A DNA stretch of 5,288 bases from Methanofollis sp. (lineage in GTDB: Archaea > Halobacteriota > Methanomicrobia > Methanomicrobiales > Methanofollaceae), in assembly GCA_028696365.1 (NCBI GenBank), contig JAQVHG010000051.1, forward strand, positions 1 through 5,288, read 5' to 3'. Below the pieces are notes generated by a model. That model saw only the letters and a list, made by a program, of their open reading frames with translations. It did no database searches and was not told the DNA's origin. The translations under genes and the position numbers were made by a program. How positions within the stretch are numbered: position 1 is the first letter of the stretch; each line of letters starts with the position of its first letter. Below, piece after piece: positions 1 through 4,862 of this stretch.

Positions 1-10
1 AGGCCGTCCT

Positions 11-1258
11 ATGAAAAAAACTATTGTTGTCCAGCGAAATGATCCAGATACCGATGCTGCTACCAATTCGCGGAAGCTGGCAGAACTCAAGGAGTTAGCA
101 CATGCTGCGGATTATGTAGTTGTTGGCACATTTGTGCAATCAATATATCCTAACAGGAAATACCAGATAGGTCCCGGGAAAGTGGATGACCTTGCGGAGC
201 TTGTGGAATCTCTGGATGCTGAAAAAGTAATTTTTAACAACCAGTTGTCAATGGCGCAGATCTACAATATCTCTGAGGCATGCAAATGTGAAGTAATGGA
301 CAGGTTCCAGCTTATTCTTGAGATATTTGCTGCAAGAGCCACCACAAGGCGTGCAAAACTACAGGTAGAACTTGCACGATTACGATATGAACTCCCTAAA
401 GCAAGGTCTATCGTTTCCCTGCAGAAGAAGGATGAAAAGCAGGGCTTTATGGGTCTTGGAAGTTATGAAGATTCTTATGAGCAGGATATTAAGAAAAAGA
501 TCGTAAGGATCAGGACCGAACTTCTTCAGCAGGGAAATGGGAGCGAGTCACTTCGCAGTTTCAGGCATGAAAGGGGATTTTCCCTTGTCGCTCTGGCAGG
601 TTATACGAATGCGGGAAAAAGTACTCTTTTCCAGTCGCTTGTAGAGGAAGAGACAGTAGTCAAGGACATGCTCTTCACGACACTATCTCCTACCACACGT
701 TCTCTCATGGTCAATAACAGAAAAATGCTTCTGACCGATACTGTGGGATTTATCGAAGACCTCCCACACTTGATGGTGGATGCGTTCAAGTCAACGCTTG
801 ATGAGATATTCCTGGCCGATATCATTCTTCTTGTGGTGGATATGAGTGATCCGGTGGATGTTATCAGGCAAAAACTGGCTGTCAGCCATGATATCTTCTG
901 GGAGAGAGCAGACGATGCTGTGATCGTTACTGCTCTTAACAAGGCCGATCTTCTTCCTGATGAAGAACTGCAGGAAAAAATGGAAGTGATCAGTGATCTT
1001 GCTCCCGCTCCTGTCATGATATCTGCAAGATCAGGAGAAGGTCTTGACGAACTTAAACGGGTTCTCTATGAGAACCTTCCTGAATGGGAACATTGCAGGA
1101 TATCCATCCCGATGTCTGAAGAGGGTATATCCATGGTATCGTGGCTTTATGATGAAGGCATTGTGCACACGATCGAGTATGGGGATGCCATTCGGATGGA
1201 AATAGAAGCAAGGGATGAAATAATTCAAAAAGTGAAACCTTTCGCCATGTCTTCATGA
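11..1258 (+). CDS. hflX: HflX-type ribosome-associated GTPase
   Basis: The 415-residue product is a translational GTPase of the HflX family. Known members bind the 50S subunit and split or rescue stalled ribosomes in the cytoplasm, using GTP. The N-terminal HflX domain (about 1-185) holds the glycine-rich GPGK (54-57) and the conserved helix TTRRAKLQVELARLRYELP (111-129). The G domain follows: G1 GYTNAGKST (197-205), G2 FTTLSPTTR (222-230), G3 DTVGF (243-247), G4 NKAD (310-313) and G5 SAR (338-340). A short C-terminal domain ends in MSS. All nucleotide-binding motifs are intact and the length is normal. The linker around 145-160 reads GFMGLGSYEDSYEQD in place of the GRGPGE motif of most bacterial HflX. 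Only 10 bases precede the ATG, so no ribosome binding site can be judged, and in-frame codons continue to the window edge. GC is roughly 43-50% in lines sampled, lower than genes to the right. The next gene is convergent. Confidence 0.95.
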   Translation: MKKTIVVQRNDPDTDAATNSRKLAELKELAHAADYVVVGTFVQSIYPNRKYQIGPGKVDDLAELVESLDAEKVIFNNQLSMAQIYNISEACKCEVMDRFQLILEIFAARATTRRAKLQVELARLRYELPKARSIVSLQKKDEKQGFMGLGSYEDSYEQDIKKKIVRIRTELLQQGNGSESLRSFRHERGFSLVALAGYTNAGKSTLFQSLVEEETVVKDMLFTTLSPTTRSLMVNNRKMLLTDTVGFIEDLPHLMVDAFKSTLDEIFLADIILLVVDMSDPVDVIRQKLAVSHDIFWERADDAVIVTALNKADLLPDEELQEKMEVISDLAPAPVMISARSGEGLDELKRVLYENLPEWEHCRISIPMSEEGISMVSWLYDEGIVHTIEYGDAIRMEIEARDEIIQKVKPFAMSS

Positions 1259-1316
1259 TTATGTTCACAGAGAGTTCATCGATTGGCTCTGTAGAAATCC
1301 TCTTGATGAATCTCTC

Positions 1317-1352
1317 TGGCGGGGGGCTTAGCCGCCCCCGAACCCCCCGCCA
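1317..1352. repeat. GC-rich stem-loop inside the MITE-like element
   Basis: TGGCGGGGGG (1317-1326) pairs perfectly with CCCCCCGCCA (1343-1352), a 10-bp stem with a 16-base loop. The loop contains CCGCCCCC, which can compete for the same G-run, so two alternative hairpins are possible. There is no T-run after it, so it is unlikely to be a simple terminator. It resembles intergenic palindromic repeats. Confidence 0.6.
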
Positions 1353-1434
1353 CACGATAGGTCGAGGACGGCAGCACCCTCGTCATGGTCATCTGTTCTG
1401 CCTTCCAGGCCTCATCGTGCTCCCTGGGGGGGGT

Positions 1435-1453
1435 CCGGGGGCAGAGCCCCCGG
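1435..1453. repeat. Perfect GC palindrome (8-bp stem, 3-base loop)
   Basis: CCGGGGGC, loop AGA, GCCCCCGG: a perfect 8-bp stem. Flanking GG (1432-1433) and CC (1454-1455) can extend it across a bulged T, and a run of eight Gs lies just upstream. It sits in the right half of the MITE-like element, mirroring the stem-loop in the left half. Confidence 0.6.
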
Positions 1454-1641
1454 CCAAAGAGGTGGGAAGGTGGGTGGCACGCATTCTCCCCACGATTGGT
1501 GAGGGTTTCTACAGAACCTATTGATTGCCAGATGAATGAGATAAAGCAGGGTTCGCACTACTTCAGAGCACTCTGCCAGACTATCCCTGAGTATGCCGAT
1601 CACCCTGAACACCGGTTTGACGGTGGGGCTCGCCGCCCCCA

Positions 1642-1674
1642 AGAGAGATCCATCCTGAGGGATTCTACAGAGCC
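1642..1674 (-). repeat. Inverted copy of the MITE end beside the immunity-gene stop
   Basis: Read on the minus strand, this begins GGCTCTGTAGAATCCCTC and matches 1285-1317 at 28 of 33 positions, including the shared TCTCTCT tract. A GGGG...CCCC hairpin sequence follows in both copies. It starts only 6 bases after the stop codon of the minus-strand immunity-like gene, so it lies in that gene's 3' untranslated region. It may be the right end of a larger 1285-1674 unit, or a solo end. Confidence 0.6.
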
Positions 1675-1680
1675 AATTCA

Positions 1681-2172
1681 TCAAAAACCTTCACCCTTTT
1701 GTATTTTGATAAATACGCTGTTGCCGCGTCTCTGAATAAGTATCCTGCTCATTATCTCCTCTCTCAGATCTTTCGGGAGGCGTTCTGATTGCCAGTCGCG
1801 TTCCCTGGCAGTATGAATTTCTGCAGTGGTGGGGTCAGCTGCCGCGACGGCTTTCAGCGCATAGTACGCCGCCCCGAAGGCGTGCTGCGGGACATGCGCA
1901 GTCGCCACCGCCTGGCCTGCGGCACGCGCGGCAAAACAGGCCGCGTCATTCTCTTTCGCGTCACGGGCGGCGGCATGTGCGGCAAGAGAGGCGCCGCGGA
2001 TCTCAGCCATCCTGAACACGCCGGTACTGACCCATCTCCGGCATGCTTCGACGGCATTGCGCGGTCGGTCGTCCTCGGGATATGCACGCTCAAAATATGG
2101 TAGCACCCTTTCGGCACAGTCCGCGGCCCAGGTCGCCATCGAGATCTGATCGTCTCTGCGGTATTTTTTCAC
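1681..2172 (-). CDS. Putative immunity protein, Imm-5-like family
   Basis: This is a 163-residue, Ala-rich, soluble protein. I recognise the pattern of the 'putative immunity protein' (Imm-5-like) family: WAADCAERVLPYFE (15-28), DRPRNAVEACRRW (35-47), alanine-rich helices with AHAAARDA (65-72), ARAAGQAVATAHVPQHAF (82-99) with AAYYALKA (101-108), and W127Q...RLP (131-133). There is no signal peptide or membrane segment, so it is expected to be cytoplasmic. The family label comes from polymorphic-toxin surveys; the biochemical role is not established and no cognate toxin is visible here. The start is GTG at 2172, since no standard start codon precedes it in frame before a TGA. ATG at residue 12 would cut into the conserved N-terminus. 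No clear Shine-Dalgarno precedes the GTG. Repeat ends lie 6 bases after the stop and 12 bases before the start. The last 15 or so residues (VFIKIQKGEGF) are AT-richer than the rest. Confidence 0.7.
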   Translation of the reverse strand: MKKYRRDDQISMATWAADCAERVLPYFERAYPEDDRPRNAVEACRRWVSTGVFRMAEIRGASLAAHAAARDAKENDAACFAARAAGQAVATAHVPQHAFGAAYYALKAVAAADPTTAEIHTARERDWQSERLPKDLREEIMSRILIQRRGNSVFIKIQKGEGF

Positions 2173-2184
2173 AGACGATCTTTA

Positions 2185-2322
2185 GGCTTTGTAGAAATCA
2201 TCGTGACGGTCCTCTTCGAGAGGGAACTGGTCACTCCTCCTAACCTCCCGCACAAAGATAGATGCGGGAAGGCTGTCGGTTCATACGTGTGCTTGAAAGA
2301 GGCGAAGATCTCCTACAGAGCC
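2185..2322. mobile_element. Second small MITE-like unit, 138 bp
   Basis: The left end GGCTTTGTAGAAATC (2185-2199) and the right end GATCTCCTACAGAGCC (2307-2322) are inverted relatives of the ends at 1285 and 1518, with one inserted base and about three substitutions between them. Inside are two hairpins: CCTCT-TCG-AGAGG within GTGAC/GTCAC arms (2203-2234), and TCCCGCA/TGCGGGA (2246-2269). No target duplication is recognisable. Its left end is 12 bases upstream of the immunity-gene GTG, so it may supply that gene's leader. It could instead be two independent repeat ends. Confidence 0.45.
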
Positions 2323-2424
2323 ATGGGAGCATCATATTTCGTTCTCTAGGTCTCCCGCGAGGCCGGCGAAGGCGGACCTCCAGATCGACGACGACGCCCC
2401 CGACCTTCGCACCTTCGCACCTGG

Positions 2425-2445
2425 TTCGCACCCGGCGGGTGCGAA
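2425..2445. repeat. Perfect 9-bp palindrome TTCGCACCC-GGC-GGGTGCGAA
   Basis: TTCGCACCC (2425-2433) and GGGTGCGAA (2437-2445) pair perfectly around a 3-base GGC loop. The left half is also part of the long inverted-repeat arm at 2413-2432, so it can pair locally or with 2664-2683. Confidence 0.7.
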
Positions 2446-2508
2446 GATGACGGCCTGGAAAGAACATCTCTCCTGACGTGATTTTGGTACTGGAGTACAA
2501 AGAGAGAA

Positions 2509-2540
2509 GTGTGTACAGTTCCCCCTGGAACTTTGCACAC
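2509..2540. other. Strong stem-loop, possible structured RNA
   Basis: GTGTG (2509-2513) pairs with CACAC (2536-2540), T2514 with G2535, A2515 with T2534, A2517 with T2532, and GTTCC (2518-2522) with GGAAC (2527-2531). A CCCT tetraloop (2523-2526) closes it. The stem spans 14 positions with one mismatch (C2516/T2533). Just upstream, GTACT/AGTAC forms another short hairpin (about 2487-2498). No T-run follows on either strand, so a terminator is not favoured. A structured transcript or a cruciform is possible. Confidence 0.45.
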
Positions 2541-2820
2541 GATCCAGAGAACACCCGGCACCGGGGTCTTGGCCGTGATCTCGGCGCGGGTGCAAACATC
2601 ATAGAAGTACCTCGCATGTATGCTCCGATCATCGATCGACGGCTGTTTTGCGAGATATCACCAGGTGCAAACCAGGTGCGAAGAAAGAAAAAGGATCTCT
2701 GGCGGAGACGGCGATGAAACCATATCTTCACGATGCCCAGTCGCAAGGACAGTTTTCGTCGCGTATGCGTGAACCCACAATTCATGCCGAATTCTTCAGA
2801 GCAGAATAAACAGGTTAGAA

Positions 2821-2846
2821 CCGGGATTGGTCCTCACCCCTCCCGG
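2821..2846 (-). terminator. Possible terminator of the exported-protein gene
   Basis: On the minus strand, 12 bases after the TAA stop, CCGGGA pairs with TCCCGG around a 14-base loop. A T-leaning stretch ending in TTTATT (about 2820-2802) follows. Archaeal termination depends mainly on T-rich tracts, and this one is weak. Confidence 0.3.
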
Positions 2847-2858
2847 CTCCTCCCGATC

Positions 2859-4331
2859 TTAACCAGTCGGCTCGAACTTTATGGCGCGATCGTACACAAG
2901 CTCGTTGTAGGACGGCCCGGTACTCGTCGCATTCTCCAGGTAACTCCTCCAGATAATGAAGAGCGGCTGGTCGGGCTCGATGCCGTAACTTCCTATACCA
3001 GAGGGGAGTTCAAAGCAGTGCGGGTCACTTCCACTGTTTCTGGCGATCTTGTAGACATACAAGTATTTCGCGTTGGGATTGTCAGGGAGATACCCCTCGG
3101 CAGTCCCACTGAAGTCCGCGTCGGTGATCGATCCGACGCCGTTCCACACATCTGCTCCATATAAGGAGAAACTCGAGTATGTCGCCTTGCCGGTGGCGAC
3201 ATGGTTGACCCCGTAGACGATGATGAATTCATTCGTATCGTTCCCGAGGGTGAGCGGCGGGTTTCGCAGGAAGTCGTAGTACTGCGTGGTGTCGAAGAAG
3301 GGCGGCGTCGGTGAATTGACAGTCTGGTTTGCGCTCCATAAATACGCGGCATCGTTGCTTGGGCCGACCCCATCGATTCCCCGCTGGATGGCATCATTCC
3401 CCATCGGGAATCCGATACTCGTCGGAAGCTCCGTGGCAGTCAGGTTGCCGTGTTTCTCGAGAATCGCGTCCCTGAGATCGTTGAGATCGTCGGTAAGGTC
3501 AAGTTCCGTCTTTCCCGTTCCCCTGACCCGCAGATCAGGATACTCATATGGATCGAGTCCGGTCGTGTTTCTCGGCGTCACGCGGAAGACGGTCGCAGGA
3601 GTGTTGTTGATGTATGCGGCGCCGGCCTCCTTATCGGCGAAGAGGGCCGGACGGATAAATATACCGAACGTATCTGAGTTGTTTTCGAGGCCCATGTTCA
3701 GGATCGACGACGGAAACACCTGGGTGTTCATCATCCCGTCTGGATATCCTGCCGCACGTGCGGCGGCACGGACGCGCTCGTCAATACTCCTGTCGGCCGT
3801 GGCGACGATCATCGTCGTCTGGTTGTACGGGTCTCCCGGCCCTCCGTCCGTGTTGATGACCTGATTGTTCAGCGAATCGGCTACGTTGGCAAAGATCCAC
3901 CTGGTCTCGGTTCCATAGGTCCTGCTCATGAGATAATTATCGTACCCGAAGTATCTGCACTCCGGCGGTGTTTGTCCTACGAAGACCACCGCTTCGTCAG
4001 GACCGAGATTCCAGAAGGAAGATGTGTTCCCACTCATTCCAAGCGTTTTCGCAATCTCCGCGATCCGTTCGTCGACCGGATAGCCGGGTGCCGGCGGAAC
4101 GAAGCATGCCAGATACTTTGTGGCCAGATTGTTTCCATATGCAGAAGGCATCACCCCTGAATCATAGAGTTTGATGAGATCAAAATACCCGATCTCGCCT
4201 TCCTGCACGATGAACCCGTCCTCTTCTAACGCTTTCTGGAACGCGTCCACGTCGCCTGTTTCTCCAGTCTGTGCAAGGCCGTGCCCTACCAGCATGGCCA
4301 CTAGAACTGCAAAGAAGATGTACCGTCTCAA
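2859..4331 (-). CDS. Exported, probably N-glycosylated protein of unknown function
   Basis: I place the start at TTG 4331, giving 490 residues. It follows GGGGGG with a 6-base spacer and opens directly with a signal peptide. MRRYIFFAVLVAMLVGHGLA has a basic N-terminus, a hydrophobic core and a likely signal peptidase cut after Ala20. An upstream in-frame ATG (4496) would add 55 residues that bury the signal peptide. The mature part has nine N-X-S/T sequons (for example N102, N170, N218, N243, N255, N296, N335, N364, N467) and three cysteines (76, 125, 439). It has no second membrane segment, lipobox or PGF-type anchor, so it is probably released or loosely held at the cell surface. The stretch TPPECRYFGYDNYLMSR (121-137) looks like a conserved core, as does RVRAAARAAGYP (187-198). 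I recognise no enzyme motif and assign no function. GC is about 53-58% in lines sampled. It is divergent from the small ORF at 4579 and probably transcribed alone. Confidence 0.85.
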   Translation of the reverse strand: MRRYIFFAVLVAMLVGHGLAQTGETGDVDAFQKALEEDGFIVQEGEIGYFDLIKLYDSGVMPSAYGNNLATKYLACFVPPAPGYPVDERIAEIAKTLGMSGNTSSFWNLGPDEAVVFVGQTPPECRYFGYDNYLMSRTYGTETRWIFANVADSLNNQVINTDGGPGDPYNQTTMIVATADRSIDERVRAAARAAGYPDGMMNTQVFPSSILNMGLENNSDTFGIFIRPALFADKEAGAAYINNTPATVFRVTPRNTTGLDPYEYPDLRVRGTGKTELDLTDDLNDLRDAILEKHGNLTATELPTSIGFPMGNDAIQRGIDGVGPSNDAAYLWSANQTVNSPTPPFFDTTQYYDFLRNPPLTLGNDTNEFIIVYGVNHVATGKATYSSFSLYGADVWNGVGSITDADFSGTAEGYLPDNPNAKYLYVYKIARNSGSDPHCFELPSGIGSYGIEPDQPLFIIWRSYLENATSTGPSYNELVYDRAIKFEPTG

Positions 4332-4578
4332 ACTTTTCCCCCCTCTGCGGGTGGAATACCGTTCCAGCGAGAAAAAGTTTTGGTTATTTCCTGGCCAGCC
4401 TGTGCTCCCTGTGCATAGTGTGATACTGAGGAGGGATACGGAGAAGGTGAGCGAGGAGAATGGCGTCGAGAACCTGAAGGATATTGAGACCGACACGGTT
4501 GGGAACGCATGGTGATGAGGTCTACTCCTAGAGGTCGTCCCAAAATTCTCCAGCCCTCATCTTCACCGGTTGAGGAGG
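4332..4578. promoter_or_regulatory. Divergent intergenic region with weak promoter candidates
   Basis: This 247-base gap separates the exported-protein gene (minus) from the small ORF (plus). Read on the minus strand, the most AT-rich stretch is AAATAACCAAAACTTTTT (about 4389-4372), some 45 bases before the TTG. It is the best, still weak, candidate for a TATA element. On the plus strand only CAAAATT (about 4541-4547) stands out. No palindromic operator is convincing. Confidence 0.25.
4338..4343 (-). promoter_or_regulatory. Ribosome binding site that fixes the TTG start at 4331
   Basis: On the minus strand AGAGGGGGG ends 6 bases before the TTG. This G-rich run can pair with the CCUCC of 16S rRNA. 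Together with the signal peptide beginning at this codon, it decides the start of the exported protein. Confidence 0.6.
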
Positions 4579-4749
4579 ATGGATGACAATGAAGAGACCC
4601 CAGCGTTTTCATCGCGCACCCATGCATTCGTCGCCTTCCACCTCGCGCACGCTGGGGGCAAGGAGAGCGTTGAGAATTTCCGGAAGGAAGCACTTCAGTT
4701 CGAGGAGATCTTCACCCCAAGAGAGTTTTGGGATATGATCCTGTACTGA
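4579..4749 (+). CDS. Possible small protein of 56 residues, unknown function
   Basis: The ORF encodes 56 residues beginning MDDNEETPAFSS and ending FTPREFWDMILY. The composition is protein-like: acidic N-terminus, probable amphipathic helix ESVENFRKEALQFEEIF (29-45), aromatic C-terminus (F50, W51, Y56). The overlapping frame from ATG 4583 gives an Arg/Ser-rich product that looks random. GAGGAGG (4572-4578) abuts the ATG, which is too close for a normal Shine-Dalgarno; an in-frame TTG at 4570 is the only alternative start. An in-frame stop at 4516 excludes a long upstream extension. It precedes the deaminase by 113 bases on the same strand. I do not recognise the family. It could be a real small protein, a gene remnant or chance. 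Confidence 0.4.
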   Translation: MDDNEETPAFSSRTHAFVAFHLAHAGGKESVENFRKEALQFEEIFTPREFWDMILY

Positions 4750-4847
4750 GCGGGCCCGTCACTCGCCACAGCATCATCCTCCGGATCATCCGGTTCCCGG
4801 GTCGGCGATCAGAATGTTCATGAACCGAGAGGCACTCTCTCTTTCTC

Positions 4848-4854
4848 AGGGGTG
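4848..4854 (+). promoter_or_regulatory. Ribosome binding site of the deaminase
   Basis: AGGGGTG lies 8 bases upstream of ATG 4863 and matches the archaeal AGGAGGTG consensus at 6 of 7 positions of its AGGGGTG-aligned core. It supports the chosen start. Confidence 0.6.
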
Positions 4855-4862
4855 TCGCTTTA

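Larger units (their letters stand above)
1285..1518. mobile_element. MITE-like element, 234 bp, no coding capacity
   Basis: The left end at 1285-1302 (GGCTCTGTAGAAATCCTC) and the right end at 1501-1518 (GAGGGTTTCTACAGAACC) are inverted repeats matching at 16 of 18 positions. The 8 bases outside each end, CATCGATT (1277-1284) and TATTGATT (1519-1526), agree at 6 of 8, both differences being C/T. This fits an old target duplication. The ends resemble those of IS6-family elements (GGCTCTGTTGCAAA or GGTTCTGTTGCAAA), a family known for 8-bp duplications. That family link is an inference. Inside are two GC-rich stem-loops and no transposase, so any movement would need an enzyme encoded elsewhere. 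The left end could instead pair with the copy at 1642-1674, with which it shares 28 of 33 positions. Confidence 0.6.
1259..1680. other. Repeat-built intergenic block between convergent genes
   Basis: This stretch separates hflX from the convergent immunity-like gene. I see no credible gene: open frames across it run through GC-rich hairpins and repeat ends and give Arg/Pro/Gly-rich, family-less products. It holds a MITE-like unit (1285-1518), an unassigned spacer (about 1527-1641), and one more copy of the repeat end next to the immunity-gene stop codon (1642-1674). No T-rich archaeal terminator is evident for hflX before the repeat begins 26 bases after its stop codon. Confidence 0.75.
2413..2683. 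repeat. Inverted-repeat-bounded region built on GGTGCGAA words
   Basis: The arms 2413-2432 and 2664-2683 are inverted repeats matching at 19 of 20 positions (core CTTCGCACCTGGTT), separated by 231 bases. Shorter copies of the word TCGCACC or GGTGC(G/A)A occur at 2407-2413, 2415-2421, 2426-2432, 2438-2444, 2589-2595, 2665-2671 and 2676-2682, in both orientations. A strong stem-loop (2509-2540) sits in the middle. No gene is recognised inside. The word clustering resembles a dispersed repeat family or a set of protein-binding sites; I cannot tell which. Confidence 0.55.
2173..2858. other. Long non-coding, structure-rich intergenic region
   Basis: These 686 bases lie between the start of the immunity-like gene and the end of the exported-protein gene, both on the minus strand. 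Frames here translate to Arg-rich, low-complexity products that change with frame and contain no recognisable domain. I therefore read it as non-coding. It holds a MITE-like unit (2185-2322), GGTGCGAA-based repeats (2407-2683), stem-loops at 2203-2234, 2246-2269, 2425-2445 and 2509-2540, and a terminator-like hairpin at 2821-2846. The promoter of the immunity-like gene must lie in the part nearest 2173, but no clear TATA box is visible. Confidence 0.65.

Noticed and set aside
601..1017. Minus-strand open frame inside hflX
   Set aside because: Shadow of a well-conserved GTPase gene; Ser-rich product without a domain.
1435..1455. Intrinsic terminator of hflX
   Set aside because: The hairpin is strong but no T-run follows, it lies about 180 bases after the stop codon, and it belongs to the repeat element.
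1255..1735. Two plus-strand open frames (1255-1524 and 1385-1735)
   Set aside because: They cross the MITE-like element and its GC hairpins, give Gly/Pro/Arg-rich products with no family, and the second runs into the immunity-like gene on the other strand.
2407..2683. CRISPR array
   Set aside because: The repeat words are 7-20 bases, occur in both orientations and are irregularly spaced; no regular repeat-spacer pattern and no cas gene.
2240..2785. 181-codon minus-strand open frame
   Set aside because: Arg- and Ser-rich product with no domain, running through the inverted-repeat arms and hairpins; other frames of the same DNA are equally open, as expected for GC-rich non-coding sequence.
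2714..2809. 31-codon ORF beginning MKPYLHDAQ
   Set aside because: Very short, with only a weak upstream GGCGGAG and no recognisable family; cannot be told from chance.
1259..2858. tRNA or other standard RNA gene in the intergenic regions
   Set aside because: I found no cloverleaf with a GGTTCRA T-arm and paired acceptor stem; hairpins present do not fit a known RNA family I can recognise.
4332..4496. Longer start (ATG 4496) for the exported protein
   Set aside because: It would place 55 low-similarity residues before a clear signal peptide; the TTG at 4331 has a G-rich ribosome binding site at good spacing.
4583..4741. Alternative frame from ATG 4583 or 4589
   Set aside because: The spacing from GAGGAGG is better, but the product is Arg/Ser-rich and looks random compared with the frame from 4579.
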